Shown here in pieces: positions 1 through 9,908 of a stretch of 22,304 nucleotides of DNA (within the stretch, counting starts at the first letter, position 1; every line of letters begins with the position of its first letter). The stretch is from contig CAJPVJ010000394.1 in NCBI GenBank assembly GCA_905397405.1, positions 4,330 through 26,633 of the forward strand, read 5' to 3'. The position numbers and the translations under genes were made by a program. Origin of the DNA: Oppiella nova. Lineage: Eukaryota; Arthropoda; Arachnida; Sarcoptiformes; Oppiidae. The notes beneath the pieces are model-generated. The model did not search any database, was not told the DNA's origin, and saw only the letters and a list, made by a program, of their open reading frames with translations.

Positions 1-805
1 TTGTTTGGGTTTGCATGGGATGTCATAAAAGCATTATTTGGTCCCGAATTCGTGTTATAACCTAATGGTCTGAAGTCTGTGCCGACAACTGAGCTCTGAT
101 TGGCCGACGACGTCGAACTCACTGAAGGGAACAGCGGTTTGTTAGGCATACCCGGAGGTAAGACCCGATTCATGAGAGTGTGCGTCGGGAGTAAGGATGG
201 CGGCGGCGGAACCGCTGCGCCAAACGGTCCTAAAGACGGATGACTTGAGTGCTGAGCGGCAGCCATATTGGCCGCAAAGGTCGCGAATTGTTGAGGATTT
301 TGTGGTAAACCGAAAGGCATTGACGGCATAGACATCATTCCAGGGATGGGAGCGCTTACGGCACCCGGAATCGGGATCATTGGCGCCACGGGTGTCGACA
401 CGGATGACGTGGGCTTCGACTCCGTCTGCGGCTTATACTCCAGACCTTTGGATCTCTCGTGTTCTTTGATGTCTGCGTCGGGAATGCCTTCCATGCCATA
501 GATCTCGATGTCGACGTTGTTTCGATTCGGCAATGCGTTCGGGATCTTATCGATGGTCTCTTTGTGCACTTGCATGCAATGGATGGCCAGACCGGGTCCG
601 GTGTACAGCTTCTTGTGGCAGATGTGACACTTGAAGTGCTTTGCCTTCTGGTGTTGGATCAGTATCTTCTCGTCATCGAACTCGCGGTTGCAGTACCTGT
701 CACACAGACATCACCGTCAGATGAGTCACCACACGACACATCACCCAAACGGGTCCACACTTACCAACACCACGGCTTCGACGGCTTCTTCTTCTTGCGT
801 CCCAT
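1..805 (-). CDS. ZNF207: BuGZ/ZNF207 spindle zinc-finger protein, copy A (5' part, runs off left edge)
   Basis: BuGZ binds microtubules and Bub3 and helps chromosome alignment. Exon 1 is 805..765 and begins [14 protein letters not shown], almost identical to the animal BuGZ start. A 68-nt GT-AG intron (764..697) splits the Trp codon. Exon 2 starts at 696 and stays open to base 1. Two C2H2 fingers are visible: CWYC with downstream HQKAKH, then CHIC with HCMQVH. They are followed by the family motif EIYGMEGIP and a Pro/Met-rich low-complexity region. The Bub3-binding GLEBS segment lies beyond the edge in this copy but is seen in copy C. This is the only copy with a normal 5' end. It is near-identical, inverted, to 3781-4134 and 5732-6294. 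Family assignment is firm; whether the off-window 3' end is intact is unknown. Confidence 0.93.
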
Positions 806-1071
806 CACTCGTCTGTTGCGATCGATTCAATCAAATCACTGTTTGTCTCATAAATCAAATCCAAATACAATACAAAAACTCTTTACAAAAATGGCGATCA
901 ATTCAAAGATCACTCATAAATGACGTCTCGTTTTGCATTCAATTGAGTGTCACTTTTCACACCAATTGTCAAGTGTTTCATCTGATTTCGATTGTCTTAA
1001 ATATTTATTCATTTTTATTTACAAATTAATCACTATTTACTCTAATATTAATCAAATTTCAAGACATGTCT
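806..1071. other. Spacer between mS35 3' end and BuGZ copy A 5' end
   Basis: This 266-bp spacer separates two minus-strand genes, so it holds the 3' untranslated region of mS35 and the promoter and leader of BuGZ copy A. It is AT-rich, and AATAAA-type polyadenylation hexamers can be read on the minus strand around 1004-1020. No other gene is visible. Confidence 0.5.
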
Positions 1072-2235
1072 TCAGAAGATGATCTGTAAGACATTCTTCT
1101 TATAGTTTTCTAAATTTATTTTATCCTCTTTTTGGTCCTGAAGTCGTGAAACGGATTCCGCAAACGATTTGATCCTTTCGTCGTTCAGAATGTCCTCCTC
1201 TTTGAGATCGGGTTTGATTTGTTTCATATAAGAGACGATCGACTTCTTGGACTGACTTTCACTCCAATAGAAGTGTTCCCAATCGGACTCAGCCTTCTCT
1301 GCCTCCCAGTCCTCCACTTTCTGCTCAACAAACCATTCATTAGTTCTCATAAATTAGACACAAATATAGAGACAAAAGCGAACCAAAGACTCGAAGAAGA
1401 CAGCGGTTAACAAATAGACGGCATATTCATAGTTCTGTCTTCTTGTGGGACATTTGGAAGCAGTTATAATGATTGTATCGCTCTTCGCGTCATACTTTTC
1501 CATCAATAATCTCCTCATCTTATCTCTGGAGTGGTCATCGAGTGGCAAATCTGACATCTTTAGTGATAATTCAACGATTCGATAGGCAGGCCATCGAATG
1601 GAAGTTCCACTGAACACAAACTCTTGAGTCTTGATCTCAATGGGGAAGTGTTTGTCACACTTGCGGTCAGTCTCGAGACCTTTTGGCCATTGCGTGCAAA
1701 AGGGTTTCAATGCTTCGCAATGTTTTTGGATCGCGAGTGGAGACAAGTGGAGGAAATTCGGGATTTTCAAGAGTTCCGGGTTGTGGTACTTCCCGGTCGG
1801 CACTTCCGCCGAGTCCGGGATAGTCCACCCCATGTGTAGCGGCAGAGGAACCGTCGATGGATGGAAGACACGCGCCGTCGGCCACACAGACGTCCAGTCC
1901 TGCGAAGTCTTCATCCGTTTATATCTGGGATTTCGGATCTGTTGGCAACAGTATAAGACAATTGACGCTTAAAGTGACCACCGATTGAGTCAAACCTCTC
2001 CGAAGTAGTTCTTCCGCTCCGCTCTTTTGGCCGTCTTTTCCGCAATTAAATTCAATTTGGGAAACGACTCCTCATTTGGGTCTGACTTCAAGTCCTGCAC
2101 TGATTGGTGCCAATCATTGATCACATTTGTCTCACTCCCAGTTGAGCACAATCTCAAGAACTTGAAGTATGGATTGGTTGACCAGAAGGCGAACCTCTTG
2201 TGTGGACACAACTGATTGAACACATGGTTTGCCAT
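1072..2235 (-). CDS. MRPS35: Mitochondrial small-subunit ribosomal protein mS35 (MRPS35)
   Basis: This is a component of the small subunit of the mitochondrial ribosome. Three exons are inferred: 2235..1996, 1938..1391 and 1345..1072, joined by 57- and 45-nt introns, giving about 353 aa (human about 323). The core has the family signatures VPLPLHMGW, ELLKIPNFLHL, KHCEAL, KHFPIEI and RRQNYEYAVYLLT. The N-terminus is basic and hydrophobic (HKRFAFWSTNPYFKFLR), consistent with a mitochondrial targeting peptide. The first intron is clean. The second uses a weak donor (GTCTTT), chosen because it is GT-AG and preserves frame into TNEWFVEQK, so its exact edges are less certain. The gene is divergent from AIMP2 with about 495 bp between start codons. 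Confidence 0.92.
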
Positions 2236-2729
2236 CGGATTCAGTGTTTGTATTGTTTGCTCACAAATGTGTCAATCAATGAACGCATGGCTTGTCTGAC
2301 GTCACGCAGAGGTGTGTCTTCAGTCATCGTTAGTGCAGTCCTTTCAGACGATTCACATCCCGTTCCCAACGTTTCCCATACTTAACATCACTTAAATATT
2401 TCATAATTGCTATATATTTGGCATTCATTTAATGTTTAAAATATTTTGCTTTGATTTAAACTAAATTCACTCATAATTCCCGAATTTGGTCCCAAAGTGG
2501 ACTAATATGTAGGGTTCGGGTATTGCGTGAACGGGAAAGGGATGTGAAGTGTTGAACACTAGTAGTGATGTATTGGCGCTAATAATAGGGAATGAAATGA
2601 ATTGTAAACGTCTGGCAGAGAAACCGATTAAACAATCGTTGACTCAAAGTCTGAAACTGTGAACACGTTTTGCATTGCATTTCACTTTCAATTGCATTGA
2701 TTACAGACATTATCGCATCGATTGTCGCA
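2236..2729. promoter_or_regulatory. Divergent promoter region, mS35 / AIMP2
   Basis: The two start codons point away from each other across this stretch, so it must carry both promoters. A perfect palindromic CRE-type octamer TGACGTCA lies at 2297-2304, about 62 bp upstream of the mS35 start. An acceptor-like pyrimidine stretch ending in TTACAG lies just before the AIMP2 start, so a small 5'UTR intron for AIMP2 is possible but unproven. No protein gene is convincing here. Confidence 0.45.
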
Positions 2730-3809
2730 ATGAATGCATTCAATAATATCTATAATTTTGTTGATTTCTATGAATTGCCGCACATTTACGGCAAAGACTT
2801 CACACAATCTGTCGTTTTGTCCACAAATATGTATGAAATGCCTCTCATTTACGGCTCACTCGCCAATGGAGTCACCGCGGAGTCCAATGGCCCACTCGTT
2901 GACCACAAACTCATCACTCAATTAGATCCACAGTTGGCTTTAAATCCGTTGAAAGACTTGAAGTCAAGACAAGAGTTACTAATAAAGAGAATACAAGCGT
3001 TGGAGGAAGCGTTGGATTCGACCACAAGAAGCAACACTTCCGGTGAGGACTCACACAATAAGCCCTTAAACAATGTGAGCACCACTTCCTCCTCAGTCGG
3101 ATGCAGTGATGAAGTGTTGGATACAATGAAAGATGTGGTCATCTATAGTAATATCAATTCCATACCACTTTCGGTGTTGTCTGTAATCAAACTGATGAGG
3201 AGTTTAGGTGTGAAAGTATTGACCAAATTTTACTTCCACTCGAGTCTCAAATGGACGTCTGATTCACATTCAGATTATTTGAACAAAACGTTGTCTTTAA
3301 TTGACTTCAACTCCACTTCAGATGAGAGTGGAGTCGAGAAGCGTTTGGATAACCACTTAATCATAAGCTTTATATTCAAAGAGATTAGTGAACACCAAAT
3401 GATTGTCACTTCAAACCAATCGATTCCTATCGCAAGCGAAGCGAATATTTTGCGATTTGTGGCCAGAATTGGGGCTAAACTGAGACCAGAATTGAGTTCT
3501 CTATACGAAGGCATTGAAGACATCTCCAGACTAACAGTTGTCGACAACTTTGTCGATGAAATCAATACTAAACTATATGTTGAGTCCGACAAACAAAGTG
3601 AGTATTACTCACAATTGGATTCGCATTTGTCTCGAAACAAGTATTTGTCGGCAATTAGCCCATCGATTGCCGATCTCTTGCTCTTCAGTCGATTGAACCA
3701 CAGATCAGACAAACGAAAACTTTCGACTAATTTGGAGAAATGGCTTCAATCGATGAGACAATTCATTGGCGCTAATTCCGCGAAGCCGTCGACGCCGTGG
3801 TGTTGGTAA
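2730..3809 (+). CDS. AIMP2: AIMP2 (p38), multisynthetase-complex scaffold, with 3' end replaced by BuGZ
   Basis: AIMP2 is the scaffold of the multi-aminoacyl-tRNA synthetase complex. The N-terminus has two similar peptides, FYELPHIYG (residues 13-21) and MYEMPLIYG (34-42), matching the twin LysRS-binding motifs of vertebrate AIMP2. A coiled-coil/leucine-zipper region follows (LKDLKSRQELLIKRIQALEEAL, about 73-95). The C-terminal GST-like half contains DVVIYSNINSIPLSVL, SIADLLLFSRL and EKWLQSMRQF. I start at 2730 because residues before it resemble untranslated leader. The last native residues are missing: from about 3781 the DNA is BuGZ exon 1, read in the BuGZ frame as KPSTPWCW. Unspliced, the frame stops at 3807-3809. 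Spliced at 3805, it continues into BuGZ exon 2. Identity is confident; the C-terminus is chimeric. Confidence 0.88.
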   Translation: MNAFNNIYNFVDFYELPHIYGKDFTQSVVLSTNMYEMPLIYGSLANGVTAESNGPLVDHKLITQLDPQLALNPLKDLKSRQELLIKRIQALEEALDSTTRSNTSGEDSHNKPLNNVSTTSSSVGCSDEVLDTMKDVVIYSNINSIPLSVLSVIKLMRSLGVKVLTKFYFHSSLKWTSDSHSDYLNKTLSLIDFNSTSDESGVEKRLDNHLIISFIFKEISEHQMIVTSNQSIPIASEANILRFVARIGAKLRPELSSLYEGIEDISRLTVVDNFVDEINTKLYVESDKQSEYYSQLDSHLSRNKYLSAISPSIADLLLFSRLNHRSDKRKLSTNLEKWLQSMRQFIGANSAKPSTPWCW

Positions 3810-4135
3810 GTGTTGACCCGTTTGGGTGATGTGTCGTGTGGTGACTGATCTGACGGTGATGTCTGTGTGACAGGTACTGCAATCGCGAGTTCGATGACGA
3901 GAAGATACTGATCCAACACCAGAAGGCAAAGCACTTCAAGTGTCACATCTGCCACAAGAAGCTGTACACCGGACCCGGTCTGGCCATCCATTGCATGCAA
4001 GTGCACAAAGAGACCATCGATAAGATCCCGAACGCATTGCCCAATCGAAACAACGTCGACATCGAGATCTATGGCATGGAAGGCATTCCCGACGCAGACA
4101 TCAAAGAACACGAGAGATCCAAAGGTCTGGAGTAA
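3781..4135 (+). pseudogene. BuGZ copy B1: exon 1 tail, intron and zinc-finger exon, prematurely stopped
   Basis: This matches copy A (789..436) inverted, with scattered single-base differences. It lacks the BuGZ start codon and the first coding bases, which are replaced by AIMP2. The intron is retained at the same place (donor after 3805, acceptor 3873, 68 nt). The exon encodes both zinc fingers and the EIYGMEGIP segment, then meets an in-frame TAA at 4133-4135, where a duplicated segment begins out of frame. The Pro-rich region and GLEBS motif are lost. It could only be translated as the tail of AIMP2, which is in the correct phase. Confidence 0.85.
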
Positions 4136-4287
4136 AAGAGACCATCGATAAGATCCCGAACGCATTGCCGAATCGAAACAACGTCGACATCGAGATCTAT
4201 GGCATGGAAGGCATTCCCGACGCAGACATCAAAGAACACGAGAGATCCAAAGGTCTGGAGTGTAAGCCGCAGACGGAGTCGAAGCCC
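4135..4287 (+). pseudogene. BuGZ copy B2: out-of-frame tandem duplicate fragment
   Basis: This repeats the BuGZ segment KETIDKIPN to about ERSKGLE with a 128-bp period relative to 4007-4134, then extends as CKPQTESKP. The reading frame is shifted against B1 because 128 is not a multiple of three. A Tyr codon (TAT in copies A and C) is TGT here. BuGZ identity ends abruptly at 4287, where copies A and C continue with ACGTCA. It cannot make a BuGZ protein by itself. Confidence 0.85.
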
Positions 4288-5424
4288 GAACATTAACTAT
4301 AATTTAACTTAAATCCCATTTTTAGGCGACATTTTCTTTTGAATTATATTTAAATTATTTGTAACTCATTTAAAACTATTTATAATTATTTATAACGACT
4401 TTGATTTAGCCAATGAACACTGTTGTGAGTTATGTTTGTGATTGAAGTCAATGTTTTCTATTTTTAATTATTTATTTGTATTTTGAAATTAATTAAAGCT
4501 TTAATTGTCATTAGAAACCATAAAATGATTGCTAAATATTTTTAACAATGATTTCTGACTATTTTCATTATTAAATTACAGTAATATCATATAATGATTT
4601 TCTTGAATTATTTCACTGGAAATAAAACATTTGAAATATTATAAAATACCTGTATGAGTTTATTTGCACACAATGTTTACTGAATATAGCATACGATAAG
4701 GAATTGATTGAAAGTGAAATGATTGCTTAAATAATTATAGTGTTTTGAGTTAATTACCAACATTTATTGGCAGTAAAATGACTAGGCCATAATTTTAATG
4801 TCTATTTGAATGTATGTCATCGACAGATAGACAGACAAACAGAATGGTGTAAAATATTTACAGTATGTCTTAACTGAACTTGAATTCTGAATAGACTGAA
4901 CAAAATAAAAATATAATCTAATCAAAATGTTATGTAACACAATATAATGGCACTAAATTGTCATCTCTTTTATCAGTTTGAAAAGAAACTTTAAGTTATT
5001 ATGAAATTGTATTATTGTAAACTATTAGAACTTTTGATTGATTAAAAGATTACTATAATAAGTAATGGTAGTATTTGTTAAACTAATTGTTATTTATACT
5101 AACTTATAACTACAATATAGAGCCTTCAGTAAGCTATAATTGTGAAATTGTTTTTATTAAATTGTATATATATTTAGGAAAATCAGATAAATAATAAAAT
5201 TTAGGTTTCGGTCTAATTTTGACTATTGTTGAGATGAAATTATTAATGAATAGTTTTAGACAAACTATTGTTTTATTCAATTAAAGAAAATAAATATCAA
5301 TGAATTTGATAAAAAAAATAATACTGTATGAAATAATATTAATACAATGAAAACATTTTAATAGAATATAATATTGAAATAAAAGTTTTGATAACAGACA
5401 CCAATTATTATAAATATATAGAAA
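4288..5424. other. AT-rich non-coding stretch
   Basis: About 1.1 kb of strongly AT-rich DNA with no credible reading frame on either strand. The right end must contain the 3' untranslated region of the transketolase exon (minus strand), since its stop codon is at 5425-5427. I see no tRNA, transposase remnant or long terminal inverted repeat. Short AT runs and several TTTATT/AATAAA hexamers are expected by composition. Confidence 0.5.
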
Positions 5425-5726
5425 TTATTTAAGTTTAAGAACTTCTTCTACTATGGCTTTCGATCCGATTCTGTACTTCTCAATGAGTGCCTCCGGAGGA
5501 CCCGATCGGGGAATCTCTCTAACGGCTAGCATTTGAATTTTGATGGATTCCTGGGCGAGAGCTGATGCCACGGCTTCTCCTATACCTCCTTCCGGATAGT
5601 GGTCTTCAATTGTAATCACTTTATCGCCGCATTGTTTGGCGTTTGAAATAATGGTCTCCTTATCGATAGGTTTAATAGTAAAGGGATCGATGACTCGAAC
5701 ATTAATCTTATGTTTAGCTTTCAATT
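5425..5726 (-). CDS. TKT: Transketolase, orphan last exon (3' fragment)
   Basis: Transketolase moves two-carbon units in the pentose phosphate pathway. This exon encodes about 100 residues of the C-terminal domain: INVRVIDPFTIKPID, VITIEDHYPEGGIGEAV, REIPRSGPPEALIEKY and a terminal EEVLKLK. These match the end of animal TKT closely. A pyrimidine-rich acceptor (TCTCTTTTCAAG) precedes the exon at 5727, so it begins in phase 2. The upstream exons should lie at higher coordinates, but that space is BuGZ copy C starting at 5732, facing the other way. The thiamine-diphosphate and pyrimidine-binding domains are absent from the window. The gene is broken here, by rearrangement or by assembly; as it stands it cannot make an enzyme. 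Confidence 0.9.
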
Positions 5727-5731
5727 CTTGA

Positions 5732-6619
5732 AAAGAGACCATCGATAAGATCCCGAACGCATTGCCCAATCGAAACAACGTCGACATCGAGATCTATGGC
5801 ATGGAAGGCATTCCCGACGCAGACATCAAAGAACACGAGAGATCCAAAGGTCTGGAGTATAAGCCGCAGACGGAGTCGAAGCCCACGTCATCCGTGTCGA
5901 CACCCGTGGCGCCAATGATCCCGATTCCGGGTGCCGTAAGCGCTCCCATCCCTGGAATGATGTCTATGCCGTCAATGCCTTTCGGTTTACCACAAAATCC
6001 TCAACAATTCGCGACCTTTGCGGCCAATATGGCTGCCGCTCAGCACTCAAGTCATCCGTCTTTAGGACCGTTTGGCGCAGCGGTTCCGCCGCCGCCATCC
6101 TTACTCCCGACGCACACTCTCATGAATCGGGTCTTACCTCCGGGTATGCCTAACAAACCGCTGTTCCCTTCAGTGAGTTCGACGTCGTCGGCCAATCAGA
6201 GCTCAGTTGTCGGCACAGACTTCAGACCATTAGGTTATAACACGAATTCGGGACCAAATAATGCTTTTATGACATCCCATGCAAACCCAAACAATGCGAC
6301 AGTCAGTGCGTCGGCCATCATCTCGAGGCCGGCCTCCTCTGCAATGATCGGCACAACGAGTGGAACCACTCGTATAGTACATCCCGAAGAAGATATCTCT
6401 CTGGAAGAGCTGAGAGCGCGGCAAATGAAGTACAAGTTAGTGGTTCCGCAACCAATGTCTCAATCGATGAATGGGATGAATCTAAGTGCCGCCGTCTATA
6501 CGACACCCCCACCAATGCCCCCCAACATGTCGTTACCCCCTCCGCCTCCCGGAATGTTAGCGCCGAACCCTCTCTCCACTCATCCCTCATTCCAATCGAC
6601 TTTTCGTCCGGCGTTTTGA
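5732..6619 (+). CDS. ZNF207: BuGZ/ZNF207, copy C (3' part with GLEBS motif and native stop)
   Basis: This copy begins abruptly at KETIDKIPN, immediately after an in-frame TGA (5729-5731), so it has no start codon, no zinc fingers and no exon 1. From there it encodes 295 residues to a normal TGA at 6617-6619. The features are EIYGMEGIP, a long Pro/Met/Ser-rich region, and the GLEBS-type motif HPEEDISLEELRARQMKYK (about 6383-6439), which in BuGZ binds Bub3. A Pro-rich tail with PPPPPG follows. It is collinear with copy A over 5732-6294 (A 563..1) and shows what the off-window part of copy A probably encodes. As it stands it is a 5'-truncated gene or a misjoined allele. Confidence 0.9.
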   Translation, partial: KETIDKIPNALPNRNNVDIEIYGMEGIPDADIKEHERSKGLEYKPQTESKPTSSVSTPVAPMIPIPGAVSAPIPGMMSMPSMPFGLPQNPQQFATFAANMAAAQHSSHPSLGPFGAAVPPPPSLLPTHTLMNRVLPPGMPNKPLFPSVSSTSSANQSSVVGTDFRPLGYNTNSGPNNAFMTSHANPNNATVSASAIISRPASSAMIGTTSGTTRIVHPEEDISLEELRARQMKYKLVVPQPMSQSMNGMNLSAAVYTTPPPMPPNMSLPPPPPGMLAPNPLSTHPSFQSTFRPAF

Positions 6620-7320
6620 GATAAGTCTTAAGTAAAAGAAGTTTAATTCAATTCTTTGTATTTAAATTGATTAACAAATGAACAAAAATTTATTTCATTA
6701 CTGAAATCGACTTTCAATCGATTCAAAGAGTCGTCAGTTTTGTAATACTATGTGAAAGTCAGGTATTTTGTCGATTAGTTTATTTCGATTCGCGTTTTAT
6801 ATATATTTTGTTAATAATTATTTAAATTAACTTTTAATTCAATTGAGTTCGAGATTCACTTAAATACCGAACATTTAATGACATAATAATAGTAAGTAAT
6901 CAATCGAATGGTAAGTAAAATGCAATGATTTTCTGTCATTTGAATCATGAAATATACAAATTGTTTACCACTTGAGTGACTGATGTATTCATTATTACAT
7001 ATTTGTTTCGCTAAACAAAGATAAGTAATTAGAATGTATTTTAAATTTAAATTTACTTTAATTATTATAATAATGAATTATTCGTTGTATGATGTTTTCG
7101 TAAAGGTTTTTAACTATTTTTTGTTAACACTTACTTTAATTTACATTTCAAACCAATCTGTAAGTACTTATCATTCGAGCGATTATTATATTAATTAATC
7201 ATATAAATATGGATTAAACAAAAATGTCATTCGCTTTGTTTGTTATGAAAACCAGAAAAGTATTTAATTAACAATTCCTTCCTTTTAGGAAGTTTTGAGA
7301 CGATTTGCAAATGTTTTACC
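6620..7320. other. AT-rich spacer after BuGZ copy C
   Basis: About 700 bp with no credible gene. The left end is presumably the BuGZ 3' untranslated region, and AT-rich stretches follow. Nothing recognisable as RNA gene or mobile element was seen. Confidence 0.45.
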
Positions 7321-7570
7321 GAAAAGTGTTGATTTGGATTTCATTTGAGGTGGGATTCAATTCACTATTTCTATTCAAATTCTGAACTTTTATTCGTTTC
7401 AGTAATTTATTACAAATTTATTATTAATTTAAAATTAGGAAATTATTTAGTTTACCATCACTTTTATGTCATTTTGTGTGCATTTTATTGTAAAATCAGA
7501 TCAAATATATCGAGAGTTCATTATAACTGAAATATTTCATTCAATACTTGTATGCGCTATAGTATAGCCA

Positions 7571-7935
<365 letters not shown>

Positions 7936-8098
7936 AGAAAAGTGTTGATTTGGATTTCATTTGAGGTGGGATTCAATTCACTATTTCTATTCAAATTCTG
8001 AACTTTTATTCGTTTCAGTAATTTATTACAAATTTATTATTAATTTAAAATTAGGAAATTATTAGTTTACCATCACTTTTATGTCATTTTGTGTGCAT

Positions 8099-8104
8099 TT
8101 TATT
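8099..8104 (-). terminator. GFUS polyadenylation signal AATAAA
   Basis: A canonical AATAAA hexamer on the minus strand lies about 85 nt past the GFUS stop codon (8187-8189). The same hexamer is present in the duplicated unit upstream in coordinate. Confidence 0.5.
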
Positions 8105-8186
8105 GTAAAAATCAGATCAAATATATCGAGAGTTGATTATAACTGAAATATTTCATTCAATACTTGTATGCGCTATAGTATAGCCA

Positions 8187-9908
<1,722 letters not shown>

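Noticed and set aside
459-1029. Two overlapping plus-strand frames of 132-154 codons
   Set aside because: They lie antisense to BuGZ exon 1-2 and run into AT-rich spacer; the minus-strand BuGZ reading is strongly supported.
3746-4293. Long antisense reading frames on the minus strand through BuGZ copies B1/B2
   Set aside because: They are frames opposite to conserved BuGZ zinc-finger coding sequence; similar antisense frames occur opposite copy A, as expected for shadows of a duplicated exon.
7345-7530. Small plus-strand frame rich in aromatic residues
   Set aside because: AT-rich composition, located in the GFUS 3' duplicated untranslated region, and its frame is disrupted by a 1-nt indel in the second unit.
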